39,410 bases of DNA from Sphingomonas sp. 1F27F7B (GCF_005503355.1 NZ_SCMK01000035.1:1-39410); one strand, 5' to 3'; shown: positions 1 to 7,333, counted from the stretch's first letter. Notes: a model not told the origin generated them from the letters alone. Translations and numbers: made by a program.

Positions 1-60
1 GCACCCACACCTGCTCCGACACCCACGCCTACGCCCACTCCAACGCCCACGCCCACGCCG
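1..60 (+). repeat. Short tandem repeat coding for a Thr-Pro linker
   Basis: The first 60 bases are near-perfect iterations of a six-base unit (cccacg/ccaacg/cctacg), encoding about nine Thr-Pro dipeptides. The tract may continue upstream of the window. Such tracts are prone to length change by slippage, always in multiples of two residues. Confidence 0.7.
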
Positions 61-879
61 TTCAACGGGAGCGCGCGCATCGCGCTCGAACGAACGATCG
101 CCGCGCCGCTCGATTTCAGCCGGGTACAGGGCGACATCAGGCTCGAGAGCTGCGCACTGAGCCCGCTCCACACCCCCCCGGCGGACATGACGACTCCGGT
201 GCTCATCGCGCCGCTTGCGACCATGCACATTGCGCGGACGACAGTGATGGGCACGGCGGAGATCGGCACCGGCGGGGACGCGCTCGATTCGCTGTTCGCG
301 GGAACCCTGACCTGCTCCGGAACGATGAGCTTCTCCAATTGCTACGTGACCGAGCTGGGCTATCTCGCCAAGGGTGGCAGCGCTGCCGCGGTGCAGGCCG
401 CGCTGGACGCCGCGCCGACGGCGGATCCGCCCAGCCTGATGGTGGCGCGCTGCAAGAGCTGCGGGAAGATCGCCGGCGTCGGTGGCCGCGACGTGATGCT
501 GCGCCAACTGGTGTTCGGCACGCCGGCCGCCAATTACTGCGCCTGCACCGATGCGGCCGACATCGCGGTCACCGCATGCACTACCTGCACCGATCCCGCC
601 TGTGCGCTGACCTGCCCGGTGCGCGCATCGGGCGCCAGCTTCCAGTTCGGCACCGCGCCGCCGGTCTTCTCGCCGGACAACGCCTATCCCCTGCCCGGCT
701 TCGCCCGTCTCGAGCCGTTCCCGCAGAATCCGCGCGTCATCACCGAAGGCGCAACCAACCGCGACGAGCTGGGAGTCTATAATCTCGCCGTACCGACGGC
801 GCGGTACACGGAACTGAAGATCGCGCTGGAGGACGCACTGCTTGAAGGCATGACGCTCGACATTCGCTACGAGAGCTGA
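1..879 (+). CDS. Thr-Pro-linker, Cys-rich protein of unknown function (5' end outside window)
   Basis: The reading frame is open from the first base and stops at 877-879, so the N-terminus lies outside. The visible 292 codons begin with about 20 residues of alternating Thr/Ala and Pro (bases 1-60), a typical flexible extracellular linker, followed by a globular part. That part is unusually rich in cysteine: a CKSC motif at 451-462 and a dense cluster around 535-620 (CAC, CTTC, CALTC), which suggests disulfides or a bound metal. An internal ATG at 187 exists, but the open frame and linker upstream argue against it as the start. The gene converges with a tail-collar-like gene five bases away that carries a similar Pro-rich linker, so the two may act together at the cell surface. 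I do not recognise the family. Confidence 0.7.
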   Translation, partial: APTPAPTPTPTPTPTPTPTPFNGSARIALERTIAAPLDFSRVQGDIRLESCALSPLHTPPADMTTPVLIAPLATMHIARTTVMGTAEIGTGGDALDSLFAGTLTCSGTMSFSNCYVTELGYLAKGGSAAAVQAALDAAPTADPPSLMVARCKSCGKIAGVGGRDVMLRQLVFGTPAANYCACTDAADIAVTACTTCTDPACALTCPVRASGASFQFGTAPPVFSPDNAYPLPGFARLEPFPQNPRVITEGATNRDELGVYNLAVPTARYTELKIALEDALLEGMTLDIRYES

Positions 880-884
880 GGGCG

Positions 885-1421
885 CTATTTGATCCGGATG
901 ATCGGAATGAGGGCGAGGTAACCCGGAGGGGGCACCGTGAACGCGCCCGCGGCAACGGTATGATGGTGGTTGCCGTCGTTCAGCCCGTCGTTCTTGGTCA
1001 GCTGGTACCGCCAGGAAGTCGTTGGATTCTGGTTCTGGATGATGTTGTTGAGCACGTCGTCGGACGATGATGCCGCGGTCGGCGACGTGGCGAACCCCGT
1101 ATTCTGCCAGCCGCCAATGCCATATCCGCCGGTATCGCCATAGGCGATGTTGTCGCCCGAGCCGAGAATGAAGCGGTTGACGAGGTTCGGCAGCACGGCG
1201 CCGTCGAACGGGCTGTCCGGATCGTTGACCGTGCTCCCATCGCACATCCTGAAGCCGGGCGGATAGACCAGCAGCTTGGGCCCGCTCGGATCGTTCGGAT
1301 TGGTTTGAAAGGCCGTCGGCGACGGATACCAGGAAATCACCGTGCCGACCGGCACCGCGTAGAGAATCTCCACGGGCGGCTGCGACGGCGTCGGCGTCGG
1401 CGCGGGGGCAGATGTCGCCAT
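885..1421 (-). CDS. Phage tail-collar-like domain protein
   Basis: This 178-residue protein has a short Pro/Thr-rich N-terminus (residues 4-16) with no signal peptide, followed by a tail-collar-like module. Residues 23-33 (VPVGTVISWYP), the PGFRMCDGST segment at 55-64, LPNLVNRFILG at 77-87, a Gly-rich loop at 95-104, HHHTV at 152-156 and the closing LALIPIIRIK are the landmarks seen in tail-collar and microcystin-dependent-protein-like families. In phages such domains sit at fibre tips; chromosomal stand-alone copies are common and mostly uncharacterised. The ATG at 1421 was chosen because the longer frame upstream is Arg-rich, shadow-like sequence overlapping the divergent gene; no clear Shine-Dalgarno is visible. 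No other phage genes are present in the window. Confidence 0.7.
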   Translation of the reverse strand: MATSAPAPTPTPSQPPVEILYAVPVGTVISWYPSPTAFQTNPNDPSGPKLLVYPPGFRMCDGSTVNDPDSPFDGAVLPNLVNRFILGSGDNIAYGDTGGYGIGGWQNTGFATSPTAASSSDDVLNNIIQNQNPTTSWRYQLTKNDGLNDGNHHHTVAAGAFTVPPPGYLALIPIIRIK

Positions 1422-1596
1422 GCGCCGGAGGCTATGTGGCGGGTCGCGCCGCCGCAAGCCGAATTGCCTCCGAAAGGGCCCGATACGGCGCCGGGGGCCG
1501 ATCGGTGGCGGCATGTCCTCGCCCGCCGCCATGGACAAGTCCCGGCGCGGTCCATAAAGGACTGGCATCTCCCGCATCGAAAGTTGCCCGGCTCCA

Positions 1597-2169
1597 ATGT
1601 TCCGCCCCTTGTACGACTGGGTGTTGCGCATGGCGCACCATCGGCACGCGACGCGTGCACTGTTCGCGGTCTCCTTTGCCGAGGCGAGCTTCTTTCCGAT
1701 CCCGCCCGATGCGATGATGATGCCGATGGTGCTTGCCCGCCGCGACCGCGCCTTCCTGATCGCGGGCATCTGCACCCTCGGCTCGGTGCTGGGCGGCATG
1801 TTCGGCTATGCGATCGGCTATTTCCTGACCGACTTCGCGAACCAGGTGCTCGAATTCTTCAAGCACAACGCGTTCCAGGAATTCACCGCCCAGTACAATA
1901 AATATGGCTGGGCGATCATTCTCGTGAAGGGCGTGACGCCGATCCCCTTCAAGCTGGTGACCATCGCCAGCGGCCTGTCGCATTATCCGTTCGCCCTCTT
2001 CGTACTGCTCGCCACGATCACCCGCAGCGCGCGCTTCTTCCTCGTCGCCACGCTGCTGAAGATCTACGGCGCCCCGGTGCAGGAGTTCGTCGAGAAGCGG
2101 CTCGATCTGTTCGCCTGGGGTTTCCTCGCGCTCATCGTGCTGGGTTTCGTTGCCGTGGCGCTGTTCTGA
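1597..2169 (+). CDS. DedA/YqaA-family (VTT domain) inner-membrane protein
   Basis: The 190-residue protein has the SNARE-associated/VTT layout. Its N-terminal region carries the conserved FAEASFFPIPPD segment (about residues 27-38). A Gly-rich membrane helix follows (GSVLGGMFGYAIGYF), then the re-entrant-loop signature with KGVTPIPFKLVTIASGL (about residues 108-124) and two further hydrophobic helices. The family is implicated in membrane homeostasis and lipid scrambling or transport, and the FPIPPD and TPIPFK prolines are typical of the YqaA subgroup. The start has no strong ribosome binding site. It is divergent from the collar-like gene and lies upstream of secE, from which it is separated by a promoter candidate. 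Confidence 0.85.
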   Translation: MFRPLYDWVLRMAHHRHATRALFAVSFAEASFFPIPPDAMMMPMVLARRDRAFLIAGICTLGSVLGGMFGYAIGYFLTDFANQVLEFFKHNAFQEFTAQYNKYGWAIILVKGVTPIPFKLVTIASGLSHYPFALFVLLATITRSARFFLVATLLKIYGAPVQEFVEKRLDLFAWGFLALIVLGFVAVALF

Positions 2170-2201
2170 GCGGCGCCGTTTCTTTTCCTGAGCGGGCCAG
2201 C

Positions 2202-2230
2202 TTGCACGCCCGCTCGCAACTCGCTAGATA
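2202..2230 (+). promoter_or_regulatory. Sigma-70-type promoter for secE-nusG
   Basis: TTGCAC (2202-2207) and TAGATA (2225-2230) are separated by exactly 17 bases and lie about 110 bases before secE. The -10 hexamer lacks T at its last position. The leader downstream contains a hairpin at 2264-2286 (CCGGT/CCTT paired with AAGGACCGG, one bulged T). No tRNA gene is present between the promoter and secE. Confidence 0.65.
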
Positions 2231-2337
2231 CAGCCCCCAATCCGACAGCGTGGGTGGGTAGCGCCGGTTCCTTCGAGAAGGACCGGGCAGCGGACCCGTG
2301 CCCCGCGGCCGGCGAACTTTGAAGCGAGGGTGCCCCA

Positions 2338-2535
2338 GTGGCGAAGACCAGTCCGATCGAATTCGTGAAGCAGGTGCAGACCGAGGCCCGCAAGATCGTG
2401 TGGCCGACGCGCCGCGAGACCATCATGACCGGCATCATGGTGATGATCATGACGACTCTGCTCGGCGTGTTCTTCCTCGGCATCGATTCGATCTTCGATT
2501 TCATCGTCAATTCGCTGCTGCGCCTCGCGCAGTAA
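2338..2535 (+). CDS. secE: Preprotein translocase subunit SecE
   Basis: This 65-residue protein has a short cytosolic N-terminus with the SecE signature (FVKQVQTEARKIVWPTRRET, residues 8-27) and one membrane helix (about residues 30-53). SecE clamps the two halves of SecY in the SecYEG translocon. The size matches the single-helix short form of most bacteria. The start is GTG at 2338, preceded by GAGGG about ten bases upstream. nusG follows 35 bases later in the same transcript, the classical arrangement. Confidence 0.97.
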   Translation: MAKTSPIEFVKQVQTEARKIVWPTRRETIMTGIMVMIMTTLLGVFFLGIDSIFDFIVNSLLRLAQ

Positions 2536-2570
2536 GCAGCACCGCAGATAACGAGAGAAAGAACGAACGC

Positions 2571-3110
2571 ATGGCGCGCTGGTACATTATCCACGCCTAT
2601 TCGGGCTTCGAGGGCAAGGTCCGCGACCAGATCCTGGCCGACGCCACCCGCATGGGCCTCGATCGCCTGGTCGAGGCCGTCGAGGTCCCGACCGAGACGG
2701 TGACCGAGGTCCGCCGCGGCAAGAAGATCCAGTCCGAGCGGAAGTTCTTCCCGGGCTATGTCCTCGCCAAGCTCGAGATGAACGACGACGTCTATCACTT
2801 GGTAAAGAACACGCCGAAGGTGACGGGCTTCCTGGGCTCGTCGGGCAAGCCGCAGCCGATCAGCGAGGCGGAAGCCGCGCGCATCCTGAACACCAAGGAC
2901 GAAGCCGCAACCGCCGCACCCAAGACGAAGGTCAAGGTGGACTATGACATTGGCGACACGGTGAAGGTGACCAGCGGCAACTTCGCGACCTTCTCGGGCG
3001 TGGTCGAGGAGCTCGACTATGACAAGAGCCGCGTGAAGGTCTCGATCTCGATCTTCGGCCGCGCGACGCCGCTGGAACTGGGCTTCGAGGACGTCGAGCG
3101 AGTGAAGTAA
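2571..3110 (+). CDS. nusG: Transcription termination/antitermination protein NusG
   Basis: The 179-residue protein begins with the NGN domain (MARWYIIHAYSGFE, with FFPGYVLAK at about residues 59-67). It ends with a KOW domain containing GDTVKVTSGNF and FGRATPLELGFEDVERV. NusG binds the RNA polymerase clamp and links it to Rho or to ribosomal S10. The ATG at 2571 was chosen because the protein starts exactly at the conserved MARWYI; the longer frame upstream overlaps secE. A hairpin terminator follows 33 bases after the stop, ending the secE-nusG unit rather than reading into rplK. Confidence 0.97.
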   Translation: MARWYIIHAYSGFEGKVRDQILADATRMGLDRLVEAVEVPTETVTEVRRGKKIQSERKFFPGYVLAKLEMNDDVYHLVKNTPKVTGFLGSSGKPQPISEAEAARILNTKDEAATAAPKTKVKVDYDIGDTVKVTSGNFATFSGVVEELDYDKSRVKVSISIFGRATPLELGFEDVERVK

Positions 3111-3143
3111 GCAACGCTCGCCCATTGTTGGGATTTCGAAAGG

Positions 3144-3169
3144 GCCGGGGCGAAAGCTCCGGTCTTTTT
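3144..3169 (+). terminator. Rho-independent terminator after nusG
   Basis: A seven-base-pair stem (3145-3151 with 3156-3162, one G-U pair) closes a GAAA loop and is followed by TCTTTTT. It separates secE-nusG from rplKA. Confidence 0.85.
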
Positions 3170-3234
3170 CGTTGCGTGGCCGGCACGAACAGGAACAGGG
3201 ACCGGCCGCTCCGACGCGACCGGCCCCCATCCCT

Positions 3235-3882
3235 TCAGATCGCGATCTCGGTCCACTCGATCGTCGAGCCGCCACCACTCTGAGCCTGGTTGCTGCTGGT
3301 GTTGTAAGCACCCATCTTCGGATAGAAATATCGCCCGCTCTTAAGGCTGCCGTCATAGACGGTGCCGGCCTTGTCCCCGTCCGGGTTCGACTTCTTGCAG
3401 ACGACGCCGTTGATCCGATATTCCGGGCTCTGGCCGGTGCTCACCGATACGCTCACATCATAGGTGCTGCCCACCACCACGGTTGGCGCGCCACTGCACA
3501 CCTGGCTGCCCTGCACCACGTAGAATTCGTAGTTGCCCCCCGATTTGGGGCGCACCGCAAGCTGAGTGATCGGCTCGGAAGCGCCCGAGGTCGCACCTGC
3601 GGCGACCACGTTGAGCACCTGCATCACGCTTACATATTTTCCGCCGCTCACCAGCTTGAACCGCCCGCTCGCCGAGGCGCCGGTGGTGCTGGAGGTGCCG
3701 CGCAGCTCCGCCCGGCCCGGCGTGCTGTCGGTGCGCTGCTGGATAGTGAAACGCTTGCCGCCGCTGATATTGGTGATGCTGCCGCCGGAATCGGTATCGG
3801 TCGTATAGGCCCAGGCAACGCCGGTAGTGGCGAGAATCAGGCCGGTGGCGATAAACGCGGCAGTGCGATTGCGCATGAACAT
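3235..3882 (-). CDS. Secreted alginate-lyase-like (PL7-type jelly-roll) protein, likely altered active site
   Basis: This 215-residue protein has a signal peptide (residues 1-25, ending GVAWA). The mature domain carries the three landmarks of polysaccharide lyase family 7 / alginate-lyase-2 folds in order: RAELR (57-61), the strand VMQVLN (86-91) where the family has Q-(I/V)-H, and YFYPKMGAYN (185-194) matching YFKAG-YN. The Arg, Gln and Tyr positions are kept, but Leu90 stands where the catalytic His is expected. It may therefore be a glucuronan- or other-uronan-specific relative or a non-catalytic binder. Two Cys (129, 162) could form a disulfide. ATG 3882 is preceded by AGGAG nine bases upstream; ATG 3876 is an alternative. 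It sits alone, against the direction of its neighbours, between nusG and rplK. Confidence 0.65.
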   Translation of the reverse strand: MFMRNRTAAFIATGLILATTGVAWAYTTDTDSGGSITNISGGKRFTIQQRTDSTPGRAELRGTSSTTGASASGRFKLVSGGKYVSVMQVLNVVAAGATSGASEPITQLAVRPKSGGNYEFYVVQGSQVCSGAPTVVVGSTYDVSVSVSTGQSPEYRINGVVCKKSNPDGDKAGTVYDGSLKSGRYFYPKMGAYNTSSNQAQSGGGSTIEWTEIAI

Positions 3883-4218
3883 GGCATCTTTCTCCTGTCG
3901 CCTCCTTGGTTGACCGGCAGGTCTCGTTGGAGCCGAAGCTCGTGCCGCCGATGGACGCAGGGTGTGCAAGGTCAGGCCAATTGGCAAGACCGTATTGGTC
4001 GGAAAGGGTTCAGTGTGGCGCGGGTGCCGACTTCACCCGACGCGCGAGCGTGGGAAGGCTCGAAACATTTGCGCCGGAGCGCATATTGCGCTAGGGGCGC
4101 GCCCTTCCAAAGCACCAGCTACGGAAAACCGCGGGAGGCCGTGTCCGCACGGCCGCTTCAACCGCTCGACTTGATCATGGGCGTCGCCTGCGCGCGGGGC
4201 CCTACGAAAGAGAGTGAC
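3883..4218 (+). promoter_or_regulatory. Upstream region and mRNA leader of rplK-rplA
   Basis: This 336-base gap has no convincing gene. The best promoter is TTGCGC (4069-4074), 17 bases, TAGGGG (4092-4097). The predicted leader of about 115 bases contains a perfect seven-base-pair hairpin with a TCCG loop (4137-4154) and no T-run. In many bacteria ribosomal protein L1 represses rplKA by binding the leader; the hairpin lies where such a site would be, but I cannot match a specific L1 motif. The left end provides the Shine-Dalgarno and presumably the promoter of the - strand lyase-like gene. Confidence 0.5.
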
Positions 4219-4650
4219 ATGGCAAAGAAGATTACCGGCTATATCAAGCTGCAGGTGCCTGCGGGCGCCGCCAACCCCTCGCCGCCGATCGGCCCTGCCC
4301 TGGGTCAGCGCGGCGTGAACATCATGGAATTCTGCAAGGCGTTCAACGCCCAGACCGGCGACATGGAGAAGGGCACGCCCCTCCCCACCGTCATCACCGT
4401 CTATGCGGACCGTTCGTTCTCGTTCGAGACGAAGACGCCGCCGGCGACCTATCTCATCAAGAAGGCCGCGAACCTGAAGTCGGGCTCGAAGGAGCCGGGC
4501 AAGGTCTCGGCGGGCAAGATCGCGCGCTCGAAGCTGAGCGAGATCGCCCAGATCAAGATGAAGGATCTCAACGCTAACGATATCGAGGCGGCCACCCGCA
4601 TCATCGAGGGCTCGGCCCGCGCGATGGGCCTCCAGGTCGTGGAGGGCTAA
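4219..4650 (+). CDS. rplK: 50S ribosomal protein L11
   Basis: The 143-residue protein starts MAKKITGYIKLQVPAG and contains the NPSPPIGPALGQRGVNIMEF segment and the C-terminal rRNA-binding part with LNANDIEAATRIIEGSARAMG. L11 forms the GTPase-associated centre on 23S rRNA with L10 and L7/L12 and is needed for RelA-dependent stringent response. ATG 4219 was chosen from the conserved MAKK start; GAAAGAGAG upstream serves as the ribosome binding site. rplA follows after four bases, so the two are co-translated. Confidence 0.98.
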   Translation: MAKKITGYIKLQVPAGAANPSPPIGPALGQRGVNIMEFCKAFNAQTGDMEKGTPLPTVITVYADRSFSFETKTPPATYLIKKAANLKSGSKEPGKVSAGKIARSKLSEIAQIKMKDLNANDIEAATRIIEGSARAMGLQVVEG

Positions 4651-4654
4651 GGAC

Positions 4655-5347
4655 ATGGCAAAGCTGACCAAGAAGCAGAAGACCTGGACCATCGACAGCG
4701 AGAAGCTGCACGGCGTCGACGAAGCGATCGCGCTGGTGAAGGCCAACGCCACTTCGAAGTTCGACGAGACCGTCGAAGTCGCGCTGAACCTGGGCGTCGA
4801 CCCGCGTCACGCCGACCAGATGGTCCGCGGTGTCGTCACCCTGCCCAAGGGCACCGGCAAGACCGTGCGCGTCGGCGTGTTCGCCAAGGGCGCCAAGGCC
4901 GACGAGGCCCGTGAGGCCGGTGCGGACGTCGTGGGCGCCGAGGATCTGCTCGAGATCGTCCAGGGCGGCAAGATCGAGTTCGACCGCTGCATCGCGACCC
5001 CGGACATGATGGGCCTGGTCGGCCGCCTCGGCAAGGTGCTCGGCCCCAAGGGCCTGATGCCGAACCCGAAGCTCGGCACCGTGACCATGAACGTCGCACA
5101 GGCCGTGAAGGACGCCAAGGGCGGCCAGATCGAGTATCGCGTCGAGAAGGCCGGCATCATCCACTCCGGCATCGGCAAGGCGTCGTTCCCGGCGGAGGAC
5201 CTGCGCGCAAACTTCGACGCGCTGGTCGATGCGATCGTCAAGGCCAAGCCGTCGGGCGCCAAGGGCAAGTACCTGAAGAAGGTCGCCCTGAGCTCGACCA
5301 TGGGCCCGGGCGTGAAGGTCGACGTCGCGGAAGTCGCGACCGCCTGA
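4655..5347 (+). CDS. rplA: 50S ribosomal protein L1
   Basis: This 230-residue protein has the L1 two-domain pattern. Its N-terminus reads MAKLTKKQKTW, the interrupted second domain carries LPKGTGKTVRVGVFAKG (about residues 63-79), and LGPKGLMPNPKLGTVT (about residues 128-143) is the signature near the hinge. L1 forms the mobile stalk at the E site and usually represses its own operon by binding the mRNA leader. Length is normal. It ends the rplKA unit, followed by two strong hairpins. Confidence 0.98.
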   Translation: MAKLTKKQKTWTIDSEKLHGVDEAIALVKANATSKFDETVEVALNLGVDPRHADQMVRGVVTLPKGTGKTVRVGVFAKGAKADEAREAGADVVGAEDLLEIVQGGKIEFDRCIATPDMMGLVGRLGKVLGPKGLMPNPKLGTVTMNVAQAVKDAKGGQIEYRVEKAGIIHSGIGKASFPAEDLRANFDALVDAIVKAKPSGAKGKYLKKVALSSTMGPGVKVDVAEVATA

Positions 5348-5370
5348 ACCTGACGGCGCTGCCGAACAAG

Positions 5371-5404
5371 AAGGGGCCGGGGGAACAATTCCCCCGGCCC
5401 TTTT
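5371..5404 (+). terminator. Strong terminator after rplA
   Basis: A stem of 13 base pairs (5371-5383 with 5391-5403) is extended by two A-T pairs into a three-base loop and followed by TTTTCC. It is A-rich on the left and T-rich on the right, so it may also act on the - strand. Confidence 0.9.
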
Positions 5405-5430
5405 CCTTTGCGCGCGCAGCCGGCACGGAA

Positions 5431-5462
5431 GAAGGGCCGAAGGCTCAGCCTCCGGCCCCTTT
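5431..5462. terminator. Second hairpin in the convergent rplA / regulator gap
   Basis: Six GC pairs (5434-5439 with 5453-5458), one A/C mismatch, then four more pairs around a TCA loop are followed by TTT. It lies between the convergent rplA and winged-helix genes and may serve either direction, though its T-run is short. Confidence 0.6.
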
Positions 5463-5488
5463 CTGCCTCCCCCAACGAAAGGGGCGGC

Positions 5489-5944
5489 TCAGACTACCGG
5501 ATCGCCCGGCAAGGGCGTTTCCGCCTTCCACACGCTTCGCACGCGCCGTGCCCAGTCATCGACCCGGCGGATCGCCTCTTCGGTGAGCGTGACGATGCCC
5601 GCCCGATTGTCCATCGGGTTGGGCGTGCGCACCACCAGCCCGGCGCTCTCGAGCAGGGCGAGATGACGGATCGCCGTGGTCTGCGGCGCCCCGCTGCCGA
5701 TACAGGCGCTGCTCACCGATACCGGACGCCCCTTGGCGGCGGCGAGGTAGAGGTCGAGCAATATGTCCCAGGTCGGCTCGCGGAACTGGCTGGCGATCGG
5801 CCCGAAGGCGTCGTCGCGCAGGCGCCGGGCACGGTAGAAGCTCTCCACCAGGTCCGCTGCCTTGCCCGTGAAGGCCACGCCTCCGGCAGCCGGCTTGGGC
5901 GGGACAACCGGCCGGTCGCGCAAGCGATAATCTGCCTCAGCCAT
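5489..5944 (-). CDS. MarR-like winged-helix transcriptional regulator
   Basis: This 151-residue protein has a variable N-terminus, a helical segment, and a winged helix at about residues 55-140. The segments WDILLDLYLAAAKG, QTTAIRHLALLESAGLVVR (recognition helix region) and the wing NPMDNRAGIVTLTEEA fit the MarR/winged-helix layout (asking helix, recognition helix, then D-x-R in the wing). The ligand and target are unknown. AAGGAGG stands before ATG 5944. It is the last gene of a four-gene - strand run starting at 7333, with a 15-base gap from the membrane-protein gene upstream. Confidence 0.75.
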   Translation of the reverse strand: MAEADYRLRDRPVVPPKPAAGGVAFTGKAADLVESFYRARRLRDDAFGPIASQFREPTWDILLDLYLAAAKGRPVSVSSACIGSGAPQTTAIRHLALLESAGLVVRTPNPMDNRAGIVTLTEEAIRRVDDWARRVRSVWKAETPLPGDPVV

Positions 5945-5959
5945 GATGCGCCTCCTTCG

Positions 5960-6391
5960 TCAGGACCAGGCGGGATCCGTTCCGTAGCGCTTCAATCGCT
6001 GCCGATGCCGTGCCGCGCCGATGGCGATCAGCAGCGGACCCGGATAGTTCCACGCGGCGTTCGCCACCGCATAGGACCAGGGCATCAGCGAGGGCGTGAG
6101 CATCAGCAGATGCGTCACCACGATGTTGAGATACACCGCGGACAGCCACATCGGCCAATAGCGCTGCGCCCGCAACGACAGCAGCATGGTGCTGAGGAAC
6201 ATGCCCGAATCGACGGCGAGCAGCCCCACTTCCATCTTCTGGAAGCGATATTGGCCTGCCACCGGCGCGAAGTGCGATGCGACGATCGCGAGCACCAGGA
6301 TCAGCACTGCGAGGCGCTCCGGCAAGCCGCCGCGCGTGACCGCGTAGAGGCAGCAAAGGAGCAGCACGACCAGATAGACGAGCACGTTCAT
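5960..6391 (-). CDS. Small multi-pass membrane protein, unknown function
   Basis: The 143-residue protein is strongly hydrophobic, with about four predicted membrane segments (residues 2-17, 26-43, 58-74 and 85-103) and a possible fifth near 115-131, and it ends in a basic tail. No family is recognised. The ATG at 6391 is preferred; an in-frame GTG at 6406 would add five residues, and neither has a clear Shine-Dalgarno. It is probably co-transcribed with the winged-helix gene 15 bases downstream and may be its partner or target. Confidence 0.65.
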   Translation of the reverse strand: MNVLVYLVVLLLCCLYAVTRGGLPERLAVLILVLAIVASHFAPVAGQYRFQKMEVGLLAVDSGMFLSTMLLSLRAQRYWPMWLSAVYLNIVVTHLLMLTPSLMPWSYAVANAAWNYPGPLLIAIGAARHRQRLKRYGTDPAWS

Positions 6392-6436
6392 ATGGCGCGA
6401 CCGCACCAACGAACCCCGGCCAAGTCAAGGCCCCCT

Positions 6437-6787
6437 TCATGCTGCGACGGTGAGCGGAAGAATTTCCGCTTCGCCACGGGGATCGTCATGACCCGGAGTC
6501 TCGAAGATGTCGCCCGCCCCGAGCACCTGGTGACGCATGCCGACGCCGCGCAGTTCGCCATGCGCCTTCTTGATGTCCGACATGGCGCCGAACACCTTGG
6601 CCGTCGCCGCACTGACATAATCAACGGCGTCCTGTGCCTCGAGCGGATGGAAGGTGCCGTCGGCCCGGGCGGTGAGCACGGCGGTTCCCATCGCAAGCAC
6701 CTTGATCGCAGCTTCGTTAACCGCGACTTCCGCAGGCCGCAGCGAACGGGCGATGCGCACGGCGGCAATCTTCTTCGGAGACGTCAT
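6437..6787 (-). CDS. Conserved-looking hypothetical protein (116 aa)
   Basis: This soluble protein has no signal peptide or membrane segment. The N-terminal half is helical and Ala-rich (MTSPKKIAAVRIARSLRPAE) and the C-terminus acidic. A good ribosome binding site (AAGGAGG) precedes ATG 6787. It lies 69 bases after the LuxR-type gene and 45 before the membrane-protein gene in a common - strand run. I do not recognise a family. Confidence 0.65.
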   Translation of the reverse strand: MTSPKKIAAVRIARSLRPAEVAVNEAAIKVLAMGTAVLTARADGTFHPLEAQDAVDYVSAATAKVFGAMSDIKKAHGELRGVGMRHQVLGAGDIFETPGHDDPRGEAEILPLTVAA

Positions 6788-6856
6788 GAGTCCTCCTTCG
6801 CGCAGCGGAAGAGCTGCGACGTGGTCTAGATTGAGTTGGTTCGAGAGAGGCCGGGG

Positions 6857-7333
6857 TTAGCCGGTAATGCGCCAGAGCGCCCCCAGACCGTTGAGGAAAT
6901 TGGCCACCGCGATCAGCATCAGCAGCGCGAGGCCGAAGATCCACATCAGCCGGTTGAATGGGTCCAGATCATTTGTTTGCTTCCCCTGTCTCAGAAACGG
7001 GACCCGGAAGCGTGGTTCGCCTTCGGACCGTTTCGGAGGCAATGGAACCCCCGAATGCACCGTTTCGGCAAGGTCCACCGGCTCGCCCCCCAAATTTTGG
7101 GGGGGCGTTTCCCCAGCCTGTACAGAGAGCTGCTCGTGCGCGGCGAGGATGCGTGCGGCTTCGCGCCGGCTCGAAACGCCCAGCGTGCGCACTGCTTCCT
7201 TGAGATAGCCGTCGACGGTGAGGGGCGAGAGGCCCAGCGCGAGGGCGATTTCCTTGGACGACATGCCGCGCGCGACAAGCCGCAGGCAATCGCGTTCGCG
7301 TGCAGTGAGTTGATCGATCGTCCCGGTCACCAT
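6857..7333 (-). CDS. LuxR-type HTH protein with a C-terminal membrane anchor
   Basis: Residues 6-63 form a LuxR/FixJ-type HTH with the canonical LTARERDCLRLVARGMSSKE, the KEIALALGLSPLTVDGYLKE recognition region, and a final VSSRREAARI. A Pro-rich linker (about 70-122) leads to one hydrophobic helix (about 128-151, WIFGLALLMLIAVANFLNGL) ending in ALWRITG. No receiver, PAS or ligand domain is present, so it looks like a DNA-binding domain tethered to the membrane (HTH inside, tail-anchored). Signal input could come through the helix, a partner or proteolysis. The linker codons contain a long near-perfect GC/AT palindrome at about 7084-7107. It heads the four-gene - strand run. Confidence 0.8.
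   Translation of the reverse strand: MVTGTIDQLTARERDCLRLVARGMSSKEIALALGLSPLTVDGYLKEAVRTLGVSSRREAARILAAHEQLSVQAGETPPQNLGGEPVDLAETVHSGVPLPPKRSEGEPRFRVPFLRQGKQTNDLDPFNRLMWIFGLALLMLIAVANFLNGLGALWRITG

Noticed and set aside
1422..1799. N-terminal extension of the tail-collar-like gene to 1799
   Set aside because: The extra 126 codons are Arg-rich, lack any pattern and overlap the divergent DedA-type gene.
2170..2337. tRNA gene expected upstream of secE
   Set aside because: tRNA-Trp often precedes secE, but no cloverleaf or T-loop consensus is visible here.
5408..6829. 473-codon + strand frame over the regulator/membrane genes
   Set aside because: The - strand genes have good ribosome binding sites (AAGGAGG) and recognisable winged-helix and membrane patterns; the + frame is His/Arg-rich.
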